A stretch of 64,000 nucleotides of DNA from Methylobacterium sp. W2. Lineage in GTDB: Bacteria > Pseudomonadota > Alphaproteobacteria > Rhizobiales > Beijerinckiaceae. A program made the position numbers and the translations under genes. Below are positions 26,209 through 33,898 of the stretch, in pieces; within the stretch, counting starts at the first letter, position 1, and each line of letters begins with the position of its first letter. The DNA is taken from NCBI RefSeq assembly GCF_020662345.1, contig NZ_VMOA01000013.1:1-64000 (forward strand). The letters run 5' to 3'. The notes beneath the pieces were generated by a model. It was given only the letters and a program-made list of their open reading frames with translations. It had not been told where the DNA came from and searched no databases.

Positions 26209-27393
26209 TCAGGCCACCTTGCGCCGGAGCCATCGGCGCGCCTTCTGTGCGCGGGCGAACCATTCCGGATGGCTGCGCAGCCAGATCTTGGCCGCCTCGG
26301 CTGCCGTGATCGTGTGCTTCACCATGTGCCCGCGAAGGGTCACCACCTCCGCGAGCTCGCTCAGGTCCCGGGTCTGGACGCCGAAATCGGATTTGTAGGG
26401 CATCACGCCGACGGTGAAATCGAAGTAGCCGAGCCCCGCGGCACGAGCCCAGCGCAGGGTTTCGGCGACGATGTGCAGGCCTGGCGAGGTGTTGCGCCAG
26501 GTTTCTCCCGCCATCGTCAGCAGGAGGCCATGGAAGGTCCCGCCATGGACGAGGCCGTAGGCGCAGGCGATCCATTCCCCGTCCACCGCCAATCCGAACA
26601 GGCGGACCGGTCCGCCGGCGAGGCCCCGATGGGCGCCTTCACGGTAGAACGCTTCCACATCGGGGCGTGAGAGCAGGTTGAAGCGGCCGATCTCGGCAAA
26701 GCGCGAGCGGCGCTGTTCCACCAGCGCATCGAAGATCCGGTCGATCTCCTCGGCGCTCCTCGCCTCGACGAAGGTGACGGTGCCCGCCCGTTCCAGCCGG
26801 CGGCGCAGCTTGGCCATGTCCTTGAGGGTGCTGGGACGGCACAGGCGCGCGAGCAAAGTCTCGGCGTCGCCCTCGATGGCGACGCCCGAGGCCTGCATGT
26901 CCATCCGGCGGCAGCCGGGCAGGGTGGCGAAGGGGTTGGGCCGGCCGCCCACATCGTCGGGGATCCGGCTGATCTGGATCAGGTCGGCCCGAGGAAGCAC
27001 GCCCCGGATCGCGGTCCAGGCCAGGGCTATCTCGTCGGCCGAGAGGTCGATACCGGGGGCGAGAATCGGCGCCGCATAGTCGCAGACCCCGAGATCGAGC
27101 CAGGTGATCGTCCGGAAGCCGCGATGGCGCAGGCGCGCCAGGGGCACCAGCATGACCGAACGCCCGGTGGCGTCGATCACCTCGACGATGACCGGCTCGG
27201 CCTTGGAGGCGGCGCCCAGGCGCTCGATGACGGCCGTCGCCCAGTCGAGGCGCTGATAGGCCGTGGCGGTCCCGTCGGATTCGAGCCTGCTCCAGAGGTG
27301 GGCGACCGTCGCCATCGTGGTGTGGAGGCGTGCGTCGTACCGGCGGACGGAGGCGGGGCGCGTCGGTGCGGGGACGTCTTGGATCACGCTCAT
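26209..27393 (-). CDS. CelD/BcsL-family GNAT acetyltransferase of the EPS locus
   Basis: A 394-residue protein of the Acetyltransf_6 (FemAB-like, CelD/BcsL) group. LCRPSTLKDMAKLRRRLERAG (about residues 186-206), then EIDRIFDALVEQRRSRF, match the family's helical core. LFGLAVDGEWIACAYGLVHGG and SPGLHIVAETLRWARAAGL with YFDFTVGVMPYKSDFG are the conserved acyl-CoA-fold strands and C-terminal motif. These proteins acylate polysaccharide or its lipid-linked precursor; the substrate is unknown here. Last gene of a minus-strand trio (glycosyltransferase, flippase, acetyltransferase). Confidence 0.82.
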   Translation of the reverse strand: MSVIQDVPAPTRPASVRRYDARLHTTMATVAHLWSRLESDGTATAYQRLDWATAVIERLGAASKAEPVIVEVIDATGRSVMLVPLARLRHRGFRTITWLDLGVCDYAAPILAPGIDLSADEIALAWTAIRGVLPRADLIQISRIPDDVGGRPNPFATLPGCRRMDMQASGVAIEGDAETLLARLCRPSTLKDMAKLRRRLERAGTVTFVEARSAEEIDRIFDALVEQRRSRFAEIGRFNLLSRPDVEAFYREGAHRGLAGGPVRLFGLAVDGEWIACAYGLVHGGTFHGLLLTMAGETWRNTSPGLHIVAETLRWARAAGLGYFDFTVGVMPYKSDFGVQTRDLSELAEVVTLRGHMVKHTITAAEAAKIWLRSHPEWFARAQKARRWLRRKVA

Positions 27394-27496
27394 GACTGGG
27401 ATGTCCTGGCTATCGCCACGCAGCGAGACACATCCGCGCGCGCATCCGACGTGTCGGGATGGATGGTGCGAGAAGTCTCGCGGAGGGTAAAAAGGG

Positions 27497-28789
27497 TCAT
27501 CGGCCGGTCCCCGCCTCGATATCGCGGCCGAGGTCGGGCTGCATCACGGGCATGGCGGCGCGCCAGGGCTTCAGCATCCAGAGGCAGCCCGCCAGCACCA
27601 CCACTTCGGAGATCAGGACGCCGAAGAGCGACCAAGCCGGCTGGGCCATCAGCAGCAGGCCGATCACGGCGACGGCGCCGATTCCCACGCTCACGCCCGC
27701 GATGACCGAGAGGGGACGGAAGTCCTGCATCGTCTCCATCAGAATACGCATCGGTGCGTGGATGAGCGAGACCGTGACGATGGCCCAGGCCGCCACCGCG
27801 ATCAGCATCATCGGCGCTCCCGAGAACTGGCCGGCGAACAGCTTGTGCTCGATGAGTTCGAGCACCGAGAGGATGATGGCGCCGTAGGCGATGCAGCCGA
27901 GCCCGAGGAGGCCGGAGCAGATGAGGGCGAAGCGTCGGGCGAGGGTGAAGTTGCCCCGGGCGAGATGGCCCGCCACCTCGGGCTGGACCATGTTGATCAG
28001 GGCCGATGCCGAGAGCCGCAGGGGCGAGAACAGCACGAAGGTGGCGGCCATCGGCGCATAGGCGGCCGGCCCCGCCATGGCGGCCACGAGAAGGCTCTGC
28101 CCCTGGCCCTGGACGTTGGCGGTGGTGACGTTGACCAGGGACCAGGACAGGGTCGGGATCATCGCCCCGTAGCGGCGGCGCACCGAGCGGCCGAGGCTCA
28201 GTCGGATGGGTTCCCGCAACAGGGCGAGCGAGGCGACGATGCCGAGGCCGTTGGCGCAGGCCAGGGCGAACAGCGTCTCGTCGAGGCCGGGTGCGCCCTG
28301 AAAATGGATCATTGCCACGGTGAAGGCGGTGCCCGAGAGGGCGAAGACCACGTCTCCCATCCCCGAAATCGCCGGCCGGTGCTTGGCGAAGAGTGCGAGG
28401 CGCAGGTAGCTGCGCAGCGACCAGAGGCCGACGAAGAGGCTGCCGGCTAGGGCGTTGATGTCGGAGGTCGCCATCAGCGCCGCGCAGACTCCGGCCGCGA
28501 TCGTCGCGGAGAGGATGACCGCCACCGTACCGAAGGTCACGTCGAACCCGCGCGCCGCGCGTCGTCCGGCGCGCGGCGGAATCGTGATGGTGGCCGGCAC
28601 TCCGGCAAGCGACCGGATGTAGGTAAGCGCCAGCCCACCCACGAGGAAGAGGATGGCGAAGCGCCCGTAATCGTGTGGGCTTAGGCTTCGCGCCAGGACG
28701 ATGTTGATCCCGAAATGGAAGGCGCTCTGGGTGACTTCGCCCCCCAGCATGAGGATGAAGCGGCGCACGAGGCGGCTCAGACCGTTCAT
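27497..28789 (-). CDS. Wzx-type polysaccharide flippase
   Basis: A 430-residue membrane protein with about 12 helices, of the oligosaccharidyl-lipid flippase (MOP) type. The start MNGLSRLVRRFILMLGGEVTQSAFHFG and then VLARSLSPHDYGRFAI is the usual Wzx opening with its GRFA motif. It should move undecaprenyl-linked repeat units across the inner membrane. It starts 6 nt after the glycosyltransferase stop and is followed, 103 nt later, by the acetyltransferase. A polymerase-like and a Wzc-like gene lie in the same locus, completing a Wzx/Wzy-dependent pathway. Confidence 0.82.
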   Translation of the reverse strand: MNGLSRLVRRFILMLGGEVTQSAFHFGINIVLARSLSPHDYGRFAILFLVGGLALTYIRSLAGVPATITIPPRAGRRAARGFDVTFGTVAVILSATIAAGVCAALMATSDINALAGSLFVGLWSLRSYLRLALFAKHRPAISGMGDVVFALSGTAFTVAMIHFQGAPGLDETLFALACANGLGIVASLALLREPIRLSLGRSVRRRYGAMIPTLSWSLVNVTTANVQGQGQSLLVAAMAGPAAYAPMAATFVLFSPLRLSASALINMVQPEVAGHLARGNFTLARRFALICSGLLGLGCIAYGAIILSVLELIEHKLFAGQFSGAPMMLIAVAAWAIVTVSLIHAPMRILMETMQDFRPLSVIAGVSVGIGAVAVIGLLLMAQPAWSLFGVLISEVVVLAGCLWMLKPWRAAMPVMQPDLGRDIEAGTGR

Positions 28790-28795
28790 GGCGCT

Positions 28796-29947
28796 TCAGC
28801 CCGCCACGACGGTGCTGGCATCGGCGCCGGCGCGGCCGCCGATGCGGGCATTGACCATCGCGACCAGCCCCTCCGCCGCGGCGGCTTCTCCGAACAGAGC
28901 CGCGTAGCGGGCACGGGCTGCGGCCGGGAAGCCGTGCCAGGAGGCCGGATCGGTGACGATCCGCTCCAGGGCGGAGGCGAGGCTGCGGGCATCATCGGGC
29001 GCAACGACCCAGCCGCTCGACCCGTCCTCGACCACTTCCGTCAGCCCGCCGATGCGGGAGACGACGGGGGGGCGGCCATAGGCCATGGCCTCGATCGCCA
29101 CCCGGCCGAGGGATTCCGGCAGGCGCGACGGCACCGTGACCACGTCCGCCCAGCGATAGAGATCGGACGGGTCATCGACGAAGGGGGACAGGCGGATGAT
29201 GGAGCCGAGCCCCGCATCGGCGATCTGACGGCCGAGCGCCTCTTCGCGTGCCGTATCCTCGAAGGCGCTGCCGACGATGCGCACGTCGAGCCGCGCGCGC
29301 ACCTCCGGCGGCAGCGAGCGGATCGCCTCGACCAGGATTTCCTGGCCCTTGATGCGGCTGATCCGGCCCAGCATCAGCAGGCGCAAGGGGCGCGCGCCAT
29401 CATAGGTCGAGGGTGGCGGCGTCTCCGGTCCCGCAATGCCGTTATAGACCACCCGCATGGCGACCTTGGAGGTCAGCGAGAAGGCGCTCGCCGTGGCGCG
29501 GGAATTGAACACGATGTCGGCCCCGCTCCAGCGGATCAGCCCCCTGAGCAGCTTCAGGGTGGCCCCTTGCGGAATCTCGTGGACATGCACGATGGCGCGG
29601 CCGGGACAGAGCCGGGCGGCCAGGAGGTAATCCGCCACCACGGAGGTGTTGATGTAGACGAGGTTGCTCGCGCGCAACCGCCGCCAGGCGCGCAGCATCG
29701 CCACCGGCAGCGTCAGCAGACCGAGGGTCGCGAGGCGCGGCAGGTCGCGCCGCCGGAGAATCCAGAGCGGCTCGAACACGATCCGCGAGGCGACCCCTTC
29801 GAGGGCACCCACGATCGGGCCGGTCCGGGGCAGGACCACATCGATGACGGCGCCGGGATAGGCCGCGCGGAAGATCCGCACGCTTTCGACAAAGCTGCGG
29901 TCGGAACCGTAGAGTTCGTATCCCTGGTGGACGCAGGTGATGCGCAT
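28796..29947 (-). CDS. Glycosyltransferase family 4 protein
   Basis: A 383-residue GT-B fold enzyme. The N-terminal half has CVHQGYELYGSDRSFVESV and VHVHEIPQGATLKLLRG. The C-terminal half carries RLLMLGRISRIKGQEILVEAI (GT4 signature), a DLYRWADVVTVPSRLPESLGRVAIEAMAYG block with the retaining-enzyme E(x7)E motif, and PPVVSRIGGLTEVVEDG. The donor and acceptor sugars cannot be read. First gene of the minus-strand trio, divergent from a second glycosyltransferase across 167 nt that must hold both promoters. Confidence 0.88.
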   Translation of the reverse strand: MRITCVHQGYELYGSDRSFVESVRIFRAAYPGAVIDVVLPRTGPIVGALEGVASRIVFEPLWILRRRDLPRLATLGLLTLPVAMLRAWRRLRASNLVYINTSVVADYLLAARLCPGRAIVHVHEIPQGATLKLLRGLIRWSGADIVFNSRATASAFSLTSKVAMRVVYNGIAGPETPPPSTYDGARPLRLLMLGRISRIKGQEILVEAIRSLPPEVRARLDVRIVGSAFEDTAREEALGRQIADAGLGSIIRLSPFVDDPSDLYRWADVVTVPSRLPESLGRVAIEAMAYGRPPVVSRIGGLTEVVEDGSSGWVVAPDDARSLASALERIVTDPASWHGFPAAARARYAALFGEAAAAEGLVAMVNARIGGRAGADASTVVAG

Positions 29948-30114
29948 GCCAATTCGACCTCGATCCCAGTCTTAACTGCCCCAAGATGACATGCCGCCCT
30001 ATTTTCATTCGTTACCGAGCAAGAACCTCACGCGGTGTAATCACGCCGCATGGTTGCCTAGAGATGTTTCTCGTGTCCCGTCTCGGGATCATAGGGGGCT
30101 ACAAGGAGACTCGG

Positions 30115-31374
30115 ATGTCGTCGCACAAGCCCTCGCTTCTGATCCTGGGGACTCGCGGCATTCCCGCATGCCATGGCGGGTTTGAGACCTTCGCCGAGAA
30201 GCTCGCGCTTTTCCTCGTGAATCGCGGCTGGCATGTGGGAGTCTATTGCCAGGACGAGGTCGAGGCGGTGAGCGAGCGCTTCCGCACGACGACCTGGAGG
30301 GGCGTCGAGCTCATCCATGTGGCCGTGTCCACCAGCGGACCGCGGGCGACCCTGGATTTCGACTGGCATTGCGTGCGCGACGCGGCCAAGCGGGGCGGCG
30401 TCAGCCTCGTCCTCGGCTATAACGGGGCGATCTTCCTGCCGTATCTGCGTCTCGCCGGCGCGAAGATCATCACCAACATGGACGGCATCGAGTGGAAGCG
30501 GCCGAAATGGTCGATGGCGGTGCGGGCCTGGTTCTGGACCAACGAGTGGATCGCCGCCTGGGCTTCCCACCGCCTCGTGGCGGACCACCCGGCCATCGCC
30601 GATCACGTCGCCACGCGCCGTCCGAGATCCGCCATCGCGACCATCCCGTATGGCGGCGACCCGATCTCGGCTGCACCGACCGCCCCCATCGAAGCCCTCG
30701 GCCTGAAACCGGGGCGGTACATGACCTCGATCGCCCGCATCGAGCCCGACAACAACATCCTCACGATGGTCGATGCCTTCTCGCGCAAGGTGCGGGGGAT
30801 GCGGCTCGTGGTTCTCGGCACGCTCTCCGACGGCAACCCCTATCACCGCGCGGTGAGGGAGGCGGCCAGCGACGAGGTCCTGTTCCCCGGCGCCATCTAC
30901 GAGGCGGAGACGATCCGATCCCTGCGCTTCCATGCGCGGGCGTACCTGCACGGGCATACGGTCGGGGGGACCAACCCCTCCCTCGTAGAGGCCCTGTGGG
31001 CCGGCAACCCGGTCGTCGCCCACGACAATCCGTTCAACCGCGGCACGGCGGGCGAGGAGCAGTTCTACTTCGCCGATGCGGATGCCTGCGAGCGGCACAT
31101 CGAAACCCTGATCGCCGACGACGGCGCCGCGAGGAAGGCGGGTGTCGCCTCGGTCGCCCGTGCCGCCGACCGTTTCGAATGGTCGGAGATCCTGAAGCAG
31201 TACGAGGCCGAGGCGATGGCGCTCGGGGGCTTCGCGGCACCGGCGGGCCAGGAATCGAACCACCCCGCCACCTCGTCCGTCCATGTCCCCCCGGCTCATG
31301 TCTCTCAGGCGCATGCCTCTCAGGCTCATGCCTCGATGGCGATCGGAGGACGGGGCCGGGATCGCGCTTCGTGA
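30115..31374 (+). CDS. DUF1972-type glycosyltransferase
   Basis: 419 residues from ATG 30115, chosen for the AAGGAG at 30102-30107; an upstream in-frame ATG at 30064 lacks such a site. LLILGTRGIPACHGGFETFAE (residues 8-28) is the DUF1972 hallmark found in rhamnosyltransferase-like enzymes. The C-terminal half has the GT4 core YMTSIARIEPDNNILTMVDAF and VGGTNPSLVEALWAGNPVVAHD. The last 30 residues contain a short His/Ala/Ser repeat encoded by three copies of a 15-nt unit. Its stop overlaps the next start as GTGA. Confidence 0.86.
   Translation: MSSHKPSLLILGTRGIPACHGGFETFAEKLALFLVNRGWHVGVYCQDEVEAVSERFRTTTWRGVELIHVAVSTSGPRATLDFDWHCVRDAAKRGGVSLVLGYNGAIFLPYLRLAGAKIITNMDGIEWKRPKWSMAVRAWFWTNEWIAAWASHRLVADHPAIADHVATRRPRSAIATIPYGGDPISAAPTAPIEALGLKPGRYMTSIARIEPDNNILTMVDAFSRKVRGMRLVVLGTLSDGNPYHRAVREAASDEVLFPGAIYEAETIRSLRFHARAYLHGHTVGGTNPSLVEALWAGNPVVAHDNPFNRGTAGEEQFYFADADACERHIETLIADDGAARKAGVASVARAADRFEWSEILKQYEAEAMALGGFAAPAGQESNHPATSSVHVPPAHVSQAHASQAHASMAIGGRGRDRAS
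31282..31330 (+). repeat. 15-nt tandem repeat at the 3' end of the glycosyltransferase gene
   Basis: About three imperfect copies of CTCATGCCTCTCAGG encode AHVSQ-AHASQ-AHAS. The period keeps the frame, so copy-number change would alter only the length of the protein's tail. The upstream sequence CCACCTCGTCCGTCCATGTC looks like a decayed further unit. Confidence 0.6.
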
Positions 31375-32627
31375 GGCCGCCGCCCACACGTAGGGCGATC
31401 CTGGCGGCTGCGGCGGTGACGGCGGGATTGGTGCCGGCTGCCGCCGCCGCCCCGCCGCCGCTCCGCCTGACGCGCGGCGTCAACACCTGGCCCTGGTTCT
31501 CCCTGACGCGGGAGTTCCCGGCGCCGCGCACGGATTACGGGACGCCGCCGTTCCAGGAGGGCCGGCCCGTCCCGACCGAGCGCGACCTCGCCCGCCTGCG
31601 CGCGGCCGGGTTCGACTTCCTGCGCCTGCCCGTCGATCCCGGCCCCTTCGCCGCCGCCGGGCCGGAGGAGCGCGGGCGCCTCATGGCCGACCTCAGGGCC
31701 GCGGTGGAGGCGGCGTTGCGCGCGGATCTCGCGGTCCTGGTCAACGTGCAGGCCAATGGCGCGACGCATCACTGGAACCCGCAGAATTTCTACGGCGATC
31801 CCGGCGCGCCGCTGTTTCCCGCCTATCGCCACGTCGTCTCAGACCTCGCCCGCCTGCTGGAGGGGATCGCCCCGGAGCGGCTGGCGCTGGAGCCCGTCAA
31901 TGAGCCGCCGCAGGGATGCGGCGCGGCATCGTGGCTGACGATCCAGGACGACCTCCTTGGCGAGGCCCGACGGGTCGCCCCACGCCTGACCCTCGTGGCC
32001 TGTGGCGCCTGCGGCAGCATGATCACCGGGCTCACCGCCCTCGACCCCGCGCCGCTGGCCCGCTCCGCCCCGCTGCTGTTCACGTTCCACTATTACGAGC
32101 CCTACCTGTTCAGCCACCAGGGGGCGCCCTGGATGCGGGAGCCGGTCTACCGCGCCCTCAACGCGGTGCCCTGGCCCGCCTCCGCCGGCAGTCTCGAGAC
32201 GACGCTCGCCGCCGTGCGGGCCAGGATGGCCGGCGACACCGTCCTGTCGGCGGAGGCCAAGCGCGAGGCCTATGCGCTGACCGAGGCCAAGCTCGCCGAG
32301 TACTTCGCCGCCCAGCCCGATAAGGGCTACCTCGCCCGCCACCTCGCCATCGTGGGCGAATGGGGTCGCCGCCACGGCATCGCGCCGCGGAACATCGTGC
32401 TCGGGGAGTTCGGTGCCCTGCGCAGCGATGCGCGCTACGTCGCCTCCCATGCGGAGGATCGGGCGCGCTACGTCCGCGACGTGCGCGAGGCGGCCGAGGC
32501 CGAGGGCTTCCCCTGGGCGTTCTGGAACCTGTTCGACGGGATGGGCCTGATGGACGATGCCACCCGGCGCTTCGATCCGGCCATCGTCACCGCCCTCGGT
32601 CTGCGCGTCCCGGCGGACGATCGCTGA
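31371..32627 (+). CDS. Secreted glycoside hydrolase family 5 (cellulase-like)
   Basis: 418 residues from a GTG that overlaps the upstream stop. The N-terminus MRPPPTRRAILAAAAVTAGL with TRRAIL resembles a Tat signal, with cleavage near AAAAA. The TIM-barrel core shows RGVNTWPWFS, LRAAGFDFLRLPVDP, LALEPVNEPP (acid/base Glu of GH5), FTFHYYEPYLF and IVLGEFGALRSD (nucleophile Glu). It probably trims or cleaves a beta-glucan, either the product of this locus or cellulose. The last 41 nt overlap the end of the convergent polymerase gene. Confidence 0.87.
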   Translation: MRPPPTRRAILAAAAVTAGLVPAAAAAPPPLRLTRGVNTWPWFSLTREFPAPRTDYGTPPFQEGRPVPTERDLARLRAAGFDFLRLPVDPGPFAAAGPEERGRLMADLRAAVEAALRADLAVLVNVQANGATHHWNPQNFYGDPGAPLFPAYRHVVSDLARLLEGIAPERLALEPVNEPPQGCGAASWLTIQDDLLGEARRVAPRLTLVACGACGSMITGLTALDPAPLARSAPLLFTFHYYEPYLFSHQGAPWMREPVYRALNAVPWPASAGSLETTLAAVRARMAGDTVLSAEAKREAYALTEAKLAEYFAAQPDKGYLARHLAIVGEWGRRHGIAPRNIVLGEFGALRSDARYVASHAEDRARYVRDVREAAEAEGFPWAFWNLFDGMGLMDDATRRFDPAIVTALGLRVPADDR

Positions 32628-33888
32628 CCGCGTGGAACAGGCCGAGAAGCAGGATGGCGAACTTGGCGAGCAGCGTGGTCTTGGCGCCGATCCCCTCGAA
32701 CGTGTTCACCAGGATGACGAAGGCGATGACGGGCAGGAACGTGCCGCTGCGGCAATGGCGGACCAGCTCGATCATGTAGAGCGTCACCGCGACGGTGAGC
32801 AGCACCGTCATGAAGATGCCCTGATAGACGAGGGTCCGGACGATGGGGTTCTCGATGCCCCATTCGAGTCCGCTGACGCGCCGTAGCGAATCCACCAGGC
32901 TCATATCCGGGCCGACCAGCAATTCGCGGAAGGGGATGCTGGCGACGAGGTCGAGCATCTCCACGCGGGCATTGGCGCTGCCGCCATCGGCCATGAAGCG
33001 GCTCAGCAGCGCGTCGAAGAACCCGCCGGCCGCGAGTCCTCCGATGCCGAGGGGCACGAGGGTGAACAGGAAGATCCCCGCCGCCGCCGCCAGGAGCGGG
33101 ATCCGGCCCGCACTCAACACCTTGTGCAGGGCGAAGAGGCCGTAGCCGCCGCCGAAGATCAGCGTCACCACCATGGCCGAGCGCCCGCCGAAGGCGACGA
33201 GGGCGGCGAGTTGCAGCCCGATCATCGCGAGGCGCTGCGGAACCGTCATGCGCCCGCCGCCGCCGATGAGGGCGAGGACGTAGCAGGCCGTGAGGGTGGC
33301 GTTGCCGAGGGGGTGTCCCTGAAGTGCGGCCGAACGCGTATCCGTGGCGAAGACCTGCCCGTCGAGCCGGTAGGGAAAGAATAGGGTCTTCGTCGCGAAT
33401 TCCGTGAGGCCGAGCAGGGCGTTGACCAGCAGCACCGCATGAACCGTCAGTTCGAGGCGCCTCCAGGTCAGCGCGTCGCGGTCGGCCAGCAGGACGACGA
33501 AGAGGCCCGGCAGCAGGAACGTGTCCAGCGCCCCCGCCATGCCGGGGCCGCTGCGCAGGACGATGTGCAGGAACAGCCCGATGCTGCATGCGGCCAGCAG
33601 CATCCCCGCCGGCCGCACCTGCACGGCATAAACGAGATACCCCGCCGGGTTGCCGGACCTGAGGGCGGCCCAGCCGAACAGGACGATGACCAGATAGGTC
33701 GAGGGATGGATTTTCTGCGGCGCCGCGCCGGTGAGCCCGTCGTAATTGATGCCGACATTCCACAGCATGCCGCCCGATACGCCGAGGATCAGCACGGTGA
33801 GGGCGATCAGGCCGAACGGCATCGGGCTTCGCGACGCCGCTCCGACCTCGTTCCGTCGTTGGGCCGGGGAGTGGACCGCGCTCCTCAT
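32587..33888 (-). CDS. VpsF/Wzy-like polysaccharide polymerase (O-antigen ligase-like)
   Basis: A 433-residue protein with about 11 membrane helices and a larger periplasmic loop near residues 290-345 (GGSANARVEMLDLVASIPFRE...). This is the layout of Wzy polymerases and O-antigen ligases. GNATLTACYVLALIGGG and FGGRSAMVV are family-like segments. It presumably joins repeat units at the periplasmic face, with the Wzc-like protein as length regulator. Assignment to the VpsF branch is by resemblance. It starts 10 nt after the co-polymerase gene, so they form one transcript. Confidence 0.75.
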   Translation of the reverse strand: MRSAVHSPAQRRNEVGAASRSPMPFGLIALTVLILGVSGGMLWNVGINYDGLTGAAPQKIHPSTYLVIVLFGWAALRSGNPAGYLVYAVQVRPAGMLLAACSIGLFLHIVLRSGPGMAGALDTFLLPGLFVVLLADRDALTWRRLELTVHAVLLVNALLGLTEFATKTLFFPYRLDGQVFATDTRSAALQGHPLGNATLTACYVLALIGGGGRMTVPQRLAMIGLQLAALVAFGGRSAMVVTLIFGGGYGLFALHKVLSAGRIPLLAAAAGIFLFTLVPLGIGGLAAGGFFDALLSRFMADGGSANARVEMLDLVASIPFRELLVGPDMSLVDSLRRVSGLEWGIENPIVRTLVYQGIFMTVLLTVAVTLYMIELVRHCRSGTFLPVIAFVILVNTFEGIGAKTTLLAKFAILLLGLFHAVSDRPPGRADRGR

Positions 33889-33898
33889 GGCCCGCCCG

